Assembly: GCA_024206195.1 (NCBI GenBank)
Contig: JAAGZO010000152.1
Span: forward strand, 1-15,124
From: a bacterium
GTDB lineage: Archaea > Nanoarchaeota > Nanoarchaeia > Woesearchaeales > UBA10216
Length of the DNA stretch: 15,124 nt
Direction: 5' to 3'
The position numbers were made by a program, and so were the translations under genes. The notes under the pieces were generated by a model, which worked only from the letters and a program-made list of their open reading frames with translations, ran no database searches and was not told the origin of the DNA. Shown here piece by piece: positions 1 through 7,508 of this stretch (position 1 is the first letter of the stretch; each line of letters begins with the position of its first letter).

Positions 1-911
1 AAGATCAGCCAAGCGAAAATCCTGTTAAACATACAGAAAGAAATCGCAGACATCTAAAACAGCTTGATGAGAAGTCTCTTTGTATGACTGCAACTATGTA
101 TAAAGGTGCAGGAAACAATGGTATGACTTTAGTGCCTCAAAAGTTGGTTGATGATACCAATGATTTACCAGAAAAGTCGCAAACAATTAAATCGCAGTAT
201 TACAAATCATCTAAAGCAAACTTTGAAAGAAGTGGTACTTTTCACGCAACAGGAATACCACAGAAGTTAGTTAGCGATAAACCTCAACACATAGGAACAG
301 CAGTTGATGTCAATGGACACGATATATTAAAGCGTGTGTATTCGCCTGATGGTAAATCTCCAACAGTTACTACTTGTGGTGGCGGTCATAGAGAACCGAA
401 GGTGGTTGCAGGTGCATTGCGAGGCAGATCTTTGAATGAAGATGGTAAGAATGTTAAATGGAAAGAAACCAAGCCAAAACAAATGCTAGAAACTAGAAAA
501 GATGAAAAAAGCAATGCAGTTAGCACCTTTACAAAAGATAATTTAGTGGTGCAATCTTATAGAGAAGTAAGAACAGAAGAAGCTAAGAAAGCTCGTAGAG
601 AGAATAGACAAAAAACAGGCAAAGACCATACGCCATTTAGGGCCAAAGAATTACAACCTAGAGATGATGGTAAGGTTGGCACTGTAACTCCGTCTTTAAA
701 TAATGATCACAAAATCAGTTTGACAAGAGACAAAGACCAAGAAGTCTATTGGAGAAAGCTCACACCCTTAGAGTGCGAGAGATTGCAAACTGTGCCAGAT
801 AATTACACCAATCATGTCAGCAACACTCAGCGTTATAAAATGCTTGGCAATGGTTGGACTATAGAAGTTATTGCACACATTTTACAGAACATGGAGATAG
901 ATAATGTTTAA
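1..911 (+). CDS. DNA (cytosine-5) methyltransferase, C-terminal part (5' end outside window)
   Basis: The reading frame is open from base 3 to the TAA ending at 911, so the true start lies upstream. An internal ATG at 84 is not a convincing start because the preceding codons continue the same protein character. The C-terminus carries the hallmarks of C5 cytosine methyltransferases: a motif IX-like stretch (RKLTPLECERLQTVPDNYT) and a motif X-like stretch (QRYKMLGNGWTIEVIAHIL). The middle is a long target-recognition region with variants of a T-V-T-T/S-acidic-V theme, for example SPTVTTCGGGHREPKVV, SNAVSTFTKDNLVV and VGTVTPSLNNDHKI, as seen in phage Dcm-type enzymes. The catalytic PC and SAM-binding motifs must lie upstream. 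The likely role is self-modification of phage DNA against host restriction. No cognate nuclease is visible. The last 8 bases overlap the next gene. I am confident of the family; specificity cannot be read. Confidence 0.88.
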   Translation, partial: DQPSENPVKHTERNRRHLKQLDEKSLCMTATMYKGAGNNGMTLVPQKLVDDTNDLPEKSQTIKSQYYKSSKANFERSGTFHATGIPQKLVSDKPQHIGTAVDVNGHDILKRVYSPDGKSPTVTTCGGGHREPKVVAGALRGRSLNEDGKNVKWKETKPKQMLETRKDEKSNAVSTFTKDNLVVQSYREVRTEEAKKARRENRQKTGKDHTPFRAKELQPRDDGKVGTVTPSLNNDHKISLTRDKDQEVYWRKLTPLECERLQTVPDNYTNHVSNTQRYKMLGNGWTIEVIAHILQNMEIDNV

Positions 912-1107
912 AGGTATTACATTTGAGGCTGTAGATAACTTCTTTGATGAGTATGACTATCATGGTTCTACAGGTTGGTTGACAGAAATAATCTATGGCA
1001 ACATTGATTTGGGCCTACTTAGAAAAGCCATTAATGAACACGCACAAGGTAACTTTGAAAAGTGTCAAGAGTATGTTGACCAAATGCACATAGAGGTAGA
1101 AGTATGA
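904..1107 (+). CDS. Small protein of unknown function (67 aa)
   Basis: This is a 67-residue acidic protein rich in aromatic residues (FFDEYDYHGSTGWL near residues 13-26), with no motif I recognise. Its ATG lies inside the last codons of the methyltransferase gene (8-base overlap). Its TGA overlaps the integrase ATG as ATGA. Translation is therefore probably coupled to both neighbours. No signal peptide or membrane segment is visible. The overlaps on both sides are the main support that it is real. Confidence 0.6.
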   Translation: MFKGITFEAVDNFFDEYDYHGSTGWLTEIIYGNIDLGLLRKAINEHAQGNFEKCQEYVDQMHIEVEV

Positions 1108-1958
1108 CACCTAGTATGACACTTAACGAATTATTTGATTTATACACAAAAGATTTAAACAGGCGTGGTGCTAAAACTGTTAAACGCATTAAACAGTTTT
1201 ATGACAACGACATCCGATTAGCTCTTGGCGATAGAGAGATAAACAGCATCATCAGAGGTGATATAGCACAGCTACACTTCGATGTGTCTGAGAGATCTCC
1301 TTATACCTCCAATAAATGTCTCTCTATCCTCAAGGCTATGTTTAACTTGGCTATTACCTTTAGCTACATAGAAAACAACCCGGCATTTAACATTGGTAAG
1401 AATCGTGAGATTAAACGCAAACGCTATTTGACCAACGAGGAGCTGATCGCTATCACTGAGCAGCTTGATCGTTTGGGCCATAAAGCCAGATACAAGCAAG
1501 GTTGCAACTTTCTATGGATGCTTATTTATACTGGTGCGCGTGTGGGTGAGATTAGAAACGCTAAGTGGTCTGATATTAAAGGTAACGCCTTGGTGATTAA
1601 AAATCATAAGACCGATCATTCAGGCGAGGATCGTATTATCTTTATTACTCCCGGGGTGCAAAAGATATTAGACAAGTGTGAGCGCGTGGGGGAGAGAATC
1701 TTTGACATAGATTCACCCAGATATGTATGGGATGTCATACGCAAAGAAGTTGGGTGCGAGGATGCTAGGCTGCATGACATTAGACATTCGTATGCCTCAT
1801 GGTCATTAGAGAAAGTTAATCTGTCAGAGGTTGGTAATCTATTAGGCCACTCAGATGTAGCGACCACCCAAAGATATGCACATATCCATAAAGAGAAAGC
1901 GATAGGAAACGCTAATGTTGTGAGCCAACACATTCATAGCATCGTAGCTAATAGATAG
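1104..1958 (+). CDS. int: Tyrosine recombinase / phage integrase
   Basis: A 284-residue tyrosine recombinase, a compact but normal size for the family. An N-terminal SAM-like core-binding domain covers roughly residues 5-95. The catalytic domain follows from about residue 105. The full catalytic set is visible: Arg146 in TGARVGEIR, Lys169 in IKNHKTD, His224 and Arg227 in LHDIRHSYASW, His249 in LLGHSDV, and the nucleophile Tyr258 in TQRYAHI. It would integrate and excise the phage chromosome by strand exchange between attP and attB. It overlaps the preceding gene by ATGA and ends exactly one base before the end of a convergent gene, leaving no room for a terminator. The excisionase-like gene at 2524 is a plausible partner. 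The attachment site cannot be identified without the host junction. Confidence 0.95.
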   Translation: MTPSMTLNELFDLYTKDLNRRGAKTVKRIKQFYDNDIRLALGDREINSIIRGDIAQLHFDVSERSPYTSNKCLSILKAMFNLAITFSYIENNPAFNIGKNREIKRKRYLTNEELIAITEQLDRLGHKARYKQGCNFLWMLIYTGARVGEIRNAKWSDIKGNALVIKNHKTDHSGEDRIIFITPGVQKILDKCERVGERIFDIDSPRYVWDVIRKEVGCEDARLHDIRHSYASWSLEKVNLSEVGNLLGHSDVATTQRYAHIHKEKAIGNANVVSQHIHSIVANR

Positions 1959-2165
1959 TTATAAGTTATTAATATCTATACAAACATCATCCTCATTAGC
2001 GGTGTGAATACCTAGTTTTAATAGGTATTCAGCAACGCTATGTGGATCTTTATTTGCTGTACGACAAAATTTAATAAAGTCAGACACTAAAACACTATCC
2101 ATATAGACAGGTTTTCTACCATTTCTTTCTTCAAGAATTGGATCGTCAAAGTCTGCTAAATTCAT
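1959..2165 (-). CDS. Small protein, possible ribbon-helix-helix DNA-binding protein
   Basis: I chose the ATG at 2163-2165 (68 aa). The GAGG Shine-Dalgarno at 2173-2176 is only 1 base from the other in-frame ATG at 2169-2171 (70 aa) but 7 bases from this one. The segment RKPVYMDSVLVSDFIKFC continuing through KDPHSVAEYLLKLGI reads as one strand, helix, turn, helix. That resembles ribbon-helix-helix regulators such as Arc/CopG types. This is pattern recognition only; no diagnostic residue fixes the assignment. The gene lies downstream of the DUF3310 gene in the same leftward unit and ends tail-to-tail against the integrase. If it is a repressor it could act in the lysogeny switch, since no CI-like gene is seen in the window. 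Confidence 0.6.
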   Translation of the reverse strand: MNLADFDDPILEERNGRKPVYMDSVLVSDFIKFCRTANKDPHSVAEYLLKLGIHTANEDDVCIDINNL

Positions 2166-2177
2166 ATTCATACCTCG

Positions 2178-2438
2178 TTACAAATTTTCGTAATGTTCTA
2201 TTAACTTATTTAAGTACCACCTGGCTTTTTCTAAGTCCTGAATATTTGCATCCTTGTACTTATGCCTGTGTACATACTTAATTATTGAGCCTTCTAAATA
2301 AGATGGAAACTGATCGCCTAGTTGCTGCTTGATGTAGTCTATACACTCCAAGCCACCCTCGTTGTAATGAGGCGGGTGATCCACCATATTGTTCTTTGCA
2401 TTGTCCCATTGTTTTGGGGTTACATTATCTATACTCAT
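2178..2438 (-). CDS. DUF3310 family phage protein
   Basis: An 86-residue protein matching the pattern of the DUF3310 family, small proteins widespread in phages and sometimes labelled nucleotide kinase-like. The signature is visible as DHPPHYNEGGLECIDYIKQQ (residues 20-39), then YLEGSIIKYVHRHKYKD (about 47-63), and the helical DLEKARWYLNKLIEHYE near the end. The molecular function of the family is not established to my knowledge. It starts at ATG 2436-2438 behind a GGAGAT Shine-Dalgarno and is transcribed leftward, divergent from the early operon. The following gene begins a few bases after its stop. Confidence 0.85.
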   Translation of the reverse strand: MSIDNVTPKQWDNAKNNMVDHPPHYNEGGLECIDYIKQQLGDQFPSYLEGSIIKYVHRHKYKDANIQDLEKARWYLNKLIEHYENL

Positions 2439-2463
2439 ATTTCATCTCCAAATTAATAAATAC

Positions 2464-2492
2464 TTGATAATGATAGTGGATAAGCGTATATT
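2464..2492 (+). promoter_or_regulatory. Sigma70-like promoter for the rightward early operon
   Basis: TTGATA at 2464-2469 and TATATT at 2487-2492 each match the bacterial sigma70 consensus at 5 of 6 positions. They are separated by exactly 17 bases. The promoter sits in the 85-base gap between the divergent DUF3310 gene and the HTH gene at 2524, about 25 bases ahead of its Shine-Dalgarno. GATA recurs at short intervals (about 2467-2481) between the two boxes and could be an operator, but that is speculative. Confidence 0.65.
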
Positions 2493-2523
2493 AGTCTACA
2501 GGTAAATCAAAGCAGGGAGAAAA

Positions 2524-2727
2524 ATGCATACCGAAAGAAAATTTATTGACACTAAAGAGTTAGCTAAACGCTGGGGTAGAAGTTCCAGGACACTGGAAAA
2601 CTGGCGTGGCAAACAAGTTGGCCCAACATATTACAAGATAGAAGGAAAAATCCTCTATGACATGGAAGATGTAGAGAACTTCGAGCAAGGTTCAAGGGTG
2701 TTATACAGTGCCTCACGCGATATTTAG
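2524..2727 (+). CDS. MerR-like helix-turn-helix protein, excisionase/AlpA type
   Basis: A 67-residue protein with a MerR-like winged HTH of the HTH_17/AlpA type. The recognition region is IDTKELAKRWGRSSRTLENW (residues 8-27). It is followed by the wing, with G-P-x-Y-Y-K-I-E-G-K-I-L-Y and DMEDVENF. Proteins of this design often serve as phage excisionases (directionality factors for tyrosine integrases) or as small transcription regulators. It is the first gene of the rightward operon, preceded by a strong AGCAGGGAG Shine-Dalgarno. Its 3' end overlaps the next gene by 20 bases. The integrase about 600 bases upstream makes an Xis role plausible, but a regulatory role fits equally well. Confidence 0.8.
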   Translation: MHTERKFIDTKELAKRWGRSSRTLENWRGKQVGPTYYKIEGKILYDMEDVENFEQGSRVLYSASRDI

Positions 2728-3439
2728 TCCCTCATCATCTGACCGATGGTTTAACTGCCCGGCAAGTGCGTACCTGAATTATTCAGCAGAATATACAGTT
2801 AATATCGCAGCAGCTACCGGGACATTGATCCATGAGATGTGTGAGATGTTATTAAAGGGCAGACTTAAAGACATCAGCTTGGAAGAGTATTGGCTTGGTA
2901 AAGTTGTTGACATAGAAGATTTCCAAATAGAAGTAACTGAAGATATGGTTAAGTGTGCTGAGACTTATGTGGAGTACATCTTCAAAAGAAAAGAAGAGCT
3001 TAACGCTACTATGGTTATTGAAGAGAAAGTCTACATGGATGAAATATCTGATAAATGCTTTGGTACTGCTGACTGTATTTTGATAGCCAAAGATCGTATT
3101 TGCGTTATAGATCTCAAATCTGGTAAGTGGCCTGTTGAGGCTGTTAAAAATAAACAGTTAAAAATTTATGCTATTGGTGCTTTTTTAAGATATGGCGATC
3201 AAGATGCGGATATAACAATAGAAATGACTATTGTTCAACCAAGATTAAAAAACGCTATTAAGACACATGAAATTTCTTCGCCCAATCTAATGCATTGGGC
3301 AGACACAGATTTGAAACAAGCAACGGATGCTTGTGATGAAGAAAATCCAAAACGGGCTGCTGGAGATCACTGTAGATTTTGTGCAGCTAAACCAGAATGT
3401 GACGAATATAAAACTAAGCTAGGAGAGAAATATGGCTAA
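2708..3439 (+). CDS. DUF2800 family Cas4/RecB-like PD-(D/E)XK nuclease
   Basis: A 243-residue protein starting at a GTG (2708) inside the previous gene. It shows the complete layout of a Cas4/AddB-like nuclease. The first Fe-S ligand Cys17 lies in SSSDRWFNCPAS. His42 is in GTLIHEM, Asp122 in GTADCIL, Asp135 and Lys137 in VIDLKSGK, and Gln150/Tyr154 in QLKIY. The C-terminal cysteines 222, 225 and 231 (CRFCAAKPEC) would complete a 4Fe-4S cluster. The family (DUF2800) is common in phage recombination cassettes beside annealing proteins. It probably resects double-stranded ends in place of a lambda Exo-type enzyme. Gene order with the Sak4-like ATPase and SSB supports this. Its start has a short-form relative in the leftward gene at 8935-9126. 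Confidence 0.88.
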   Translation: MPHAIFSPSSSDRWFNCPASAYLNYSAEYTVNIAAATGTLIHEMCEMLLKGRLKDISLEEYWLGKVVDIEDFQIEVTEDMVKCAETYVEYIFKRKEELNATMVIEEKVYMDEISDKCFGTADCILIAKDRICVIDLKSGKWPVEAVKNKQLKIYAIGAFLRYGDQDADITIEMTIVQPRLKNAIKTHEISSPNLMHWADTDLKQATDACDEENPKRAAGDHCRFCAAKPECDEYKTKLGEKYG

Positions 3440-3653
3440 AGAAAAAAAAGAACCTGTGTTGTCTTACAGTATAGGTGAAGAAGAACACACGCTGTATGAG
3501 AGCGATATCACACCAATGATAGAACCCTTGTATGACAAAGTGTCAGCAACACTGAAGTTGCAAAGGATTGTCCATGATTTTTTTAACGGAATCATAGATG
3601 AGAAAATAAACGCACTGCATCATTTAGTGCATAACATTGAGGGAGAAAAATGA
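3432..3653 (+). CDS. Small protein of unknown function in recombination operon
   Basis: A 73-residue protein beginning inside the nuclease gene (8-base overlap, AGGAGAG Shine-Dalgarno) and ending in an ATGA overlap with the ATPase gene. It starts MAKEKKEP. The stretch TPMIEPLYDKVSATLKLQRI continuing through about residue 67 looks helical. I recognise no domain. Position between the nuclease and the RecA-fold ATPase suggests an accessory role in recombination, by context only. Confidence 0.65.
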   Translation: MAKEKKEPVLSYSIGEEEHTLYESDITPMIEPLYDKVSATLKLQRIVHDFFNGIIDEKINALHHLVHNIEGEK

Positions 3654-4384
3654 GTGTATTAGATAAAGTATTATCAAAAGCAAAAATGAAACCACCGATT
3701 ATTTGCTTGTATGGTAAAGGTGGTATCGGTAAAACTACTTTTGCATCTACCATGAACAGTCCAATTATTGTTCAGTGTGAGGATGGTATTGGTAAAATTG
3801 AATGTCCACATACTGGCGTTGCAAAAACATACAGCGAGTTTGAAGAATATCTTTTGGCGTTACTCAATGACCCACATGAATTTAAAACAGTGGTCGTGGA
3901 CAGTTTGGATTGGTTAGAAAGATTAATTAATGACCATGTATGTAAAGAGAATGGATGGGCGGATATCTCTGCACCTAGCTTTGGAAAGGGTTATGGTGCT
4001 GCATTGGTAGTATGGAAAGACTATTTAGATATCCTTACCAGACTGCGTAATGAAAAAGGCATGACCATTTTGCAAATTGCACACAATGAAGTTAAGCGTT
4101 ATGAAGATCCATCCAATGATCCACATGATAAGCATCAGATTAAACTCTATAGAAAAGCTGCTGACTTAGTTGTTGAACACGCTGACTGTGTATTCTTTGC
4201 CAACTATAAAACTGGTGTCGTGCAAAAGAAAAATGGTAAAGGTGGTATGTCAACACAAGTATTGCAAGGCGATAGAAAAATTTACACTCAGGAAGCTCCT
4301 GGCTACCATGCCAAGAATAGATATGGTCTTCCTAGTGAAATGGATTTTGATTGGCCCACGATTCGTGAGGCGATGATAAAATGA
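3650..4384 (+). CDS. Sak4-like RecA-fold ATPase (single-strand annealing/recombination)
   Basis: A 244-residue P-loop ATPase of the Sak4/AAA_24 type. Walker A is GKGGIGKTT at residues 22-30, placed near the N-terminus as usual for this family. Walker B is TVVVDSLDWLE around residues 80-90. The conserved polar strand LQIAHNEVKR follows near residue 141. Sak4 proteins are described as RecA-related phage recombinases that promote single-strand annealing with a cognate SSB. The neighbours agree: a DUF2800 nuclease two genes upstream and an SSB-like DUF669 gene two genes downstream. It has a GGGAG Shine-Dalgarno and overlaps the genes on both sides by 4 bases (ATGA). A diverged copy of its Walker A region recurs in the gene at 8935-9126. 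Confidence 0.87.
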   Translation: MSVLDKVLSKAKMKPPIICLYGKGGIGKTTFASTMNSPIIVQCEDGIGKIECPHTGVAKTYSEFEEYLLALLNDPHEFKTVVVDSLDWLERLINDHVCKENGWADISAPSFGKGYGAALVVWKDYLDILTRLRNEKGMTILQIAHNEVKRYEDPSNDPHDKHQIKLYRKAADLVVEHADCVFFANYKTGVVQKKNGKGGMSTQVLQGDRKIYTQEAPGYHAKNRYGLPSEMDFDWPTIREAMIK

Positions 4385-4581
4385 GTCAGTTAGGAGAGGT
4401 TGAGGAAGCAAAATTATTACTTGGAGAGATGCGACAAAAGCTAAATGCTTTTATCGAAAAAATAAATCCAGACGATAACTCATTGCCCCTTGACGGATTA
4501 CACAGATTCATAATTTTGGAAACGGATTGTGAGGACATGGTTGATTATTTATCTGACTATGATTCTTATGACCCAGGTTAA
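4381..4581 (+). CDS. Small acidic protein of unknown function
   Basis: A 66-residue acidic protein. An N-terminal helix (GEVEEAKLLLGEMRQKLNAF) is followed by a very acidic tail ending DYLSDYDSYDPG. Its ATG overlaps the stop of the Sak4-like gene (ATGA). No domain is recognised. The acidic tail could interact with a DNA-binding partner or mimic DNA, but nothing in the sequence proves this. Confidence 0.6.
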   Translation: MSQLGEVEEAKLLLGEMRQKLNAFIEKINPDDNSLPLDGLHRFIILETDCEDMVDYLSDYDSYDPG

Positions 4582-4602
4582 TTTTAATAAAAGGGAAATA
4601 AT

Positions 4603-5085
4603 ATGACAGACTTAACGCAATACAATAATGGCAACGCTTTTGATGCCAATGAAACGGAATCTACTGGTAAAGGCTTAGAACCCGGTAGATACACCATGCA
4701 TTTTGCTGGTGATGAAATTATTAATGGTAAAAACAATTGGGTGGCACTAAAAATGTTTTTTGAAATCGATGGTTCTACCATCGTTATGAATACAACATTT
4801 ACTTTAGGATCAGATAACCCCAAAGCTGTAGAGATAGGTGATATATCACTTAAGCTCTTATTAAAAGCTATGGGCGTTACATCCATGAAAAATACTGATG
4901 AGCTAGTAGGTAAATCAGTTTCAGGACAACTCATCAGAGACCCTGACAATGAGCGTTATCTCAAGATAGACCAAAACTACGGAAAGAATTGGCAACCTGT
5001 CGAAGAGGCTAAAGCACCTACACCTGCAGCTAAACCTGTAGAGGAAAATAAAGAAGACGATCTTGGCGACAAGATCCCTTTTTAA
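4603..5085 (+). CDS. DUF669 family single-stranded DNA-binding-like protein
   Basis: A 160-residue protein. Residues 1-130 fit the DUF669 pattern: a start with NGNAFDANE, then GLEPGRYTMHFAGDE, a core around NWVALKMFFEIDG, and LLLKAMGV with the VGKSVSGQLIRDPDNERYLKI region. DUF669 proteins are found in phage recombination modules and behave like SSBs in position. After a Pro/Ala-rich linker (about residues 134-145) the protein ends in an acidic tail, EDDLGDKIPF. This closely resembles the DDDIPF tip of bacterial SSB, through which SSB recruits repair and replication partners. Shine-Dalgarno AAGGGA precedes the ATG. The tip makes an SSB role stronger than family membership alone. Confidence 0.85.
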   Translation: MTDLTQYNNGNAFDANETESTGKGLEPGRYTMHFAGDEIINGKNNWVALKMFFEIDGSTIVMNTTFTLGSDNPKAVEIGDISLKLLLKAMGVTSMKNTDELVGKSVSGQLIRDPDNERYLKIDQNYGKNWQPVEEAKAPTPAAKPVEENKEDDLGDKIPF

Positions 5086-5449
5086 TCCATTAGTATCGAA
5101 ACCCTCGTTGTGTGCTTACTGCAAAGCACCAGCGAAGGGTTTTGTTTATGGTAAGGATGAAACATGGTTTGGTGCGTGTAGCATGGATCATTTAAAGAAA
5201 GTGCGCGAGGGTGAGAGACTCAAGAATGTTGCACAGATGAGTGATGAGGGTTTAGACTACGCAATCAAACAAACTAAAGACACCTATCTCACGATAGCCA
5301 AGGACACAGGTTCTTATGTTATGCACGAATGGGATAGAGATAAGAGAGAGTTGCTTTTTGGTAAAGCAATAAGGGAATACCTGAATTGGGCCAATGAACA
5401 AGCCGAGACAGGACAATTAGAGAGAACACTAAGAGATGGATCTGACTAA
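5063..5449 (+). CDS. Small protein with N-terminal zinc-finger-like motif
   Basis: A 128-residue protein. No ATG lies upstream of the conserved-looking part, so the TTG at 5063, overlapping the SSB-like gene by 23 bases, is the likely start; a TTG at codon 16 is an alternative. The motif is Cys17-x2-Cys20, then Cys39 and His43 (CAYCKAP ... GACSMDHLKK). This is consistent with a zinc-binding knuckle. The remainder is helical and charged (HEWDRDKRELLFGKAIREYL). I do not recognise the family. Its place between the SSB-like gene and the primase-helicase suggests a replication accessory role. It overlaps the next gene by 14 bases. Confidence 0.7.
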   Translation: MATRSLFNPLVSKPSLCAYCKAPAKGFVYGKDETWFGACSMDHLKKVREGERLKNVAQMSDEGLDYAIKQTKDTYLTIAKDTGSYVMHEWDRDKRELLFGKAIREYLNWANEQAETGQLERTLRDGSD

Positions 5450-7280
5450 ATATTATGGAGAGAAAGGGTTAGTCATAGATAAGAATTTTACTTTTGCCAT
5501 TCAAGGCAACAGTACAGATGATCTAATGCGAGAGATGAACAACCAAGGTTTGGTTGTCAACCATTTAGATTTAACGGGTACAGTCGTAAGAGTACCTGTT
5601 AGAGCAGCACCAAGCATTAAGCCTGATACCGGGAATCAAAAATCTGGTTGGTATGTATGTAACGAATTATCTGGTAATTACTTTGCAACCTATGGTAACT
5701 GGCGCACAGGCGAACAACACAAATGGTCTAGTATCAATACCAATGAATTAGCACCTGTAGACCGACAGGCTCTACAAAAACAAATGGAAGAAGCTGTTAA
5801 GCGGGCTGAAGTAGCGAAGAAAATTAGGCACGATGAAGTAGCTAAAGAGGTTCAAGAAAGGTATAAAAATTGTCAGCCTGTCATTTCGCATGAGTATCTA
5901 AAAAGTAAAAATGTTAAAAGTTATGGATTGAAACAGTTAAATGAAAGTTTAATTGTTCCAGTGCTATCTCCAACGACTGGAGAGTTGCGTAGTCTACAGT
6001 ACATCGACAAGAAAGGACAGAAGCGATTTGTCAGTGCCAGTGAAATTAAAGGAAATATTTTTTTAATAGGTTGTGAGCTAGGCCAGTTAGCCACGCAAGA
6101 ACAGTTGGTTGTGGTCGAAGGTTATGCAACTGCTGCCACAGTTTATGAGTCAACGAAGATCGCTACAGTTTGCGTATTTTCGGCGAACTTTACGCTGGAG
6201 GCTTTGGGTAACATTCGCAAGATATCTCAGGCTCGTTTATATATAGCCCTAGACAACGATGAGAGTGGCGTGGGCGAGAGGAAAGCTAAAGAGGTAGCAT
6301 CTGCTATTCCTAACAGTTTTGTGCGTATACCGAGCGCGAGAGGAGACTACAACGATATGGCCCAAGAACATGGGTTAGACCGGGTTAAATATGAAATACT
6401 TAATCAAGGTTTAGGGATCACTCAACATCCTATTCGCAGCTTGGTTAAAGAGCCACCACCGAAAGAATGGTTGGTAGATAATTTATTAGAGAAATCAAAA
6501 CCTGCACTCCTAGCATCTATTGGTGGCGTGGGTAAATCTATGATGGCATTAGATCTTGCAATTAAGATTAGCCAGGGACAAGGCAATTGGTTTGACCATC
6601 CCATTACTAAAGGTGGCAATGTAGTTATTATCAGTGCCGAGGATGATTTAGTTGAGATGCACAGACGAATCAATGCGTTAGATCCACATAACAAACGCTT
6701 TGATGCGCCTTATGATGTTTATGCTTACACAATACCAGATCAACCCAAGCCATTAACATTAATCAACGATACATCAGCTGGTATGGGCCTAACTGAACAA
6801 GCACAGGAGTTATTAGCAGAATTAGAAACCATACCTAACCTTGAACTGGTAGTGATTGACCCTATACAAGCAGTCTGTGGCTCTGCAAAAATCAGTAGCG
6901 ACAACGAAGCTGGGCAGATGTATGGTCAGTTGGCTGCCTCGATATCTAGCAAATACAAAACCACCTGTTTAAGTATTCATCATATGAGTAAGGGTGCATT
7001 ACAAGCAGACGATGATCCTATGCAAATTCGTTCAAAGATACGGGGCGCGAGTAGTCTTGTGGATAGTCACAGATTATGTATGGCCTTGTGGTTGGGCGAG
7101 GAAGAAGAAGCTGAACGCATATGTTTAGATAATGATGTCGAATACGACAGATTAAGAGTAGTCAAGGGCGCGGTGGTGAAATCAAACAGCAGTGAGGTTG
7201 ATACCAAAACCAAAACCTTGTTTAGAAGAGAGGCTGTATTAGAGCCTTATAAAGAAACATTTAACTTTGGAGAGTTTTAA
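5436..7280 (+). CDS. TOPRIM primase-helicase fusion
   Basis: A 614-residue two-domain replication protein. The TOPRIM domain occupies roughly residues 205-320. It has the catalytic Glu228 in LVVVEGYATAA, the DxD pair Asp273/Asp275 in YIALDNDESG, and a later Asp in DYNDMA (residues 304-309). From about residue 340 an AAA_25/RepA-like hexameric helicase domain follows. Walker A is SIGGVGKS (361-368), there is an acidic AEDD element at 401-404, Walker B is VVIDP (472-476), and a sensor-like LSIHHMSKG sits at 512-520. No N-terminal zinc-binding module is present; Cys residues there are sparse. Such fusions prime and unwind phage DNA at the fork. The gene is the last large member of the early rightward operon, directly upstream of the iteron region. 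Confidence 0.9.
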   Translation: MDLTKYYGEKGLVIDKNFTFAIQGNSTDDLMREMNNQGLVVNHLDLTGTVVRVPVRAAPSIKPDTGNQKSGWYVCNELSGNYFATYGNWRTGEQHKWSSINTNELAPVDRQALQKQMEEAVKRAEVAKKIRHDEVAKEVQERYKNCQPVISHEYLKSKNVKSYGLKQLNESLIVPVLSPTTGELRSLQYIDKKGQKRFVSASEIKGNIFLIGCELGQLATQEQLVVVEGYATAATVYESTKIATVCVFSANFTLEALGNIRKISQARLYIALDNDESGVGERKAKEVASAIPNSFVRIPSARGDYNDMAQEHGLDRVKYEILNQGLGITQHPIRSLVKEPPPKEWLVDNLLEKSKPALLASIGGVGKSMMALDLAIKISQGQGNWFDHPITKGGNVVIISAEDDLVEMHRRINALDPHNKRFDAPYDVYAYTIPDQPKPLTLINDTSAGMGLTEQAQELLAELETIPNLELVVIDPIQAVCGSAKISSDNEAGQMYGQLAASISSKYKTTCLSIHHMSKGALQADDDPMQIRSKIRGASSLVDSHRLCMALWLGEEEEAERICLDNDVEYDRLRVVKGAVVKSNSSEVDTKTKTLFRREAVLEPYKETFNFGEF

Positions 7281-7281
7281 T

Positions 7282-7341
7282 ATGATTAATTACCCATGCG
7301 GATGGTTTGATGAAGAACAATTACCTGGAGGTAAAGAATGA
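7282..7341 (+). CDS. Possible 19-aa micro-gene
   Basis: A tiny reading frame (MINYPCGWFDEEQLPGGKE) starts 1 base after the primase-helicase stop. It has a well-placed GGAGAG Shine-Dalgarno at 7270-7275. Its TGA overlaps the next ATG as ATGA. It may be a genuine micropeptide or just a coupling device that carries ribosomes to the zinc-ribbon gene. Confidence 0.4.
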   Translation: MINYPCGWFDEEQLPGGKE

Positions 7342-7508
7342 AATGTTTTAATTGCAATGCCAATATGAAGTTGGAAAGAGAGAAAGATATCAGTCGATAC
7401 AATAATTTATTTAATCTTAAATTAACTTTTGGCTGCCCTAAATGTGGAGCTGTGGCAAATGCCTATCCACCGAAAGATGATAACCAAGAGGTGAGTCATG
7501 GCAGGTAA
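7338..7508 (+). CDS. Small zinc-ribbon protein (56 aa)
   Basis: A 56-residue protein with two CxxC knuckles: Cys3/Cys6 (KCFNC) and Cys33/Cys36 (FGCPKCGAVA), spaced as in a zinc ribbon. A GGAGG Shine-Dalgarno at 7327-7331 sits 6 bases before the ATG. It overlaps the micro-gene before it (ATGA) and the gene after it (11 bases). Short zinc ribbons in phages often bind nucleic acid or host polymerase, but no specific function can be assigned here. Confidence 0.7.
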   Translation: MKCFNCNANMKLEREKDISRYNNLFNLKLTFGCPKCGAVANAYPPKDDNQEVSHGR

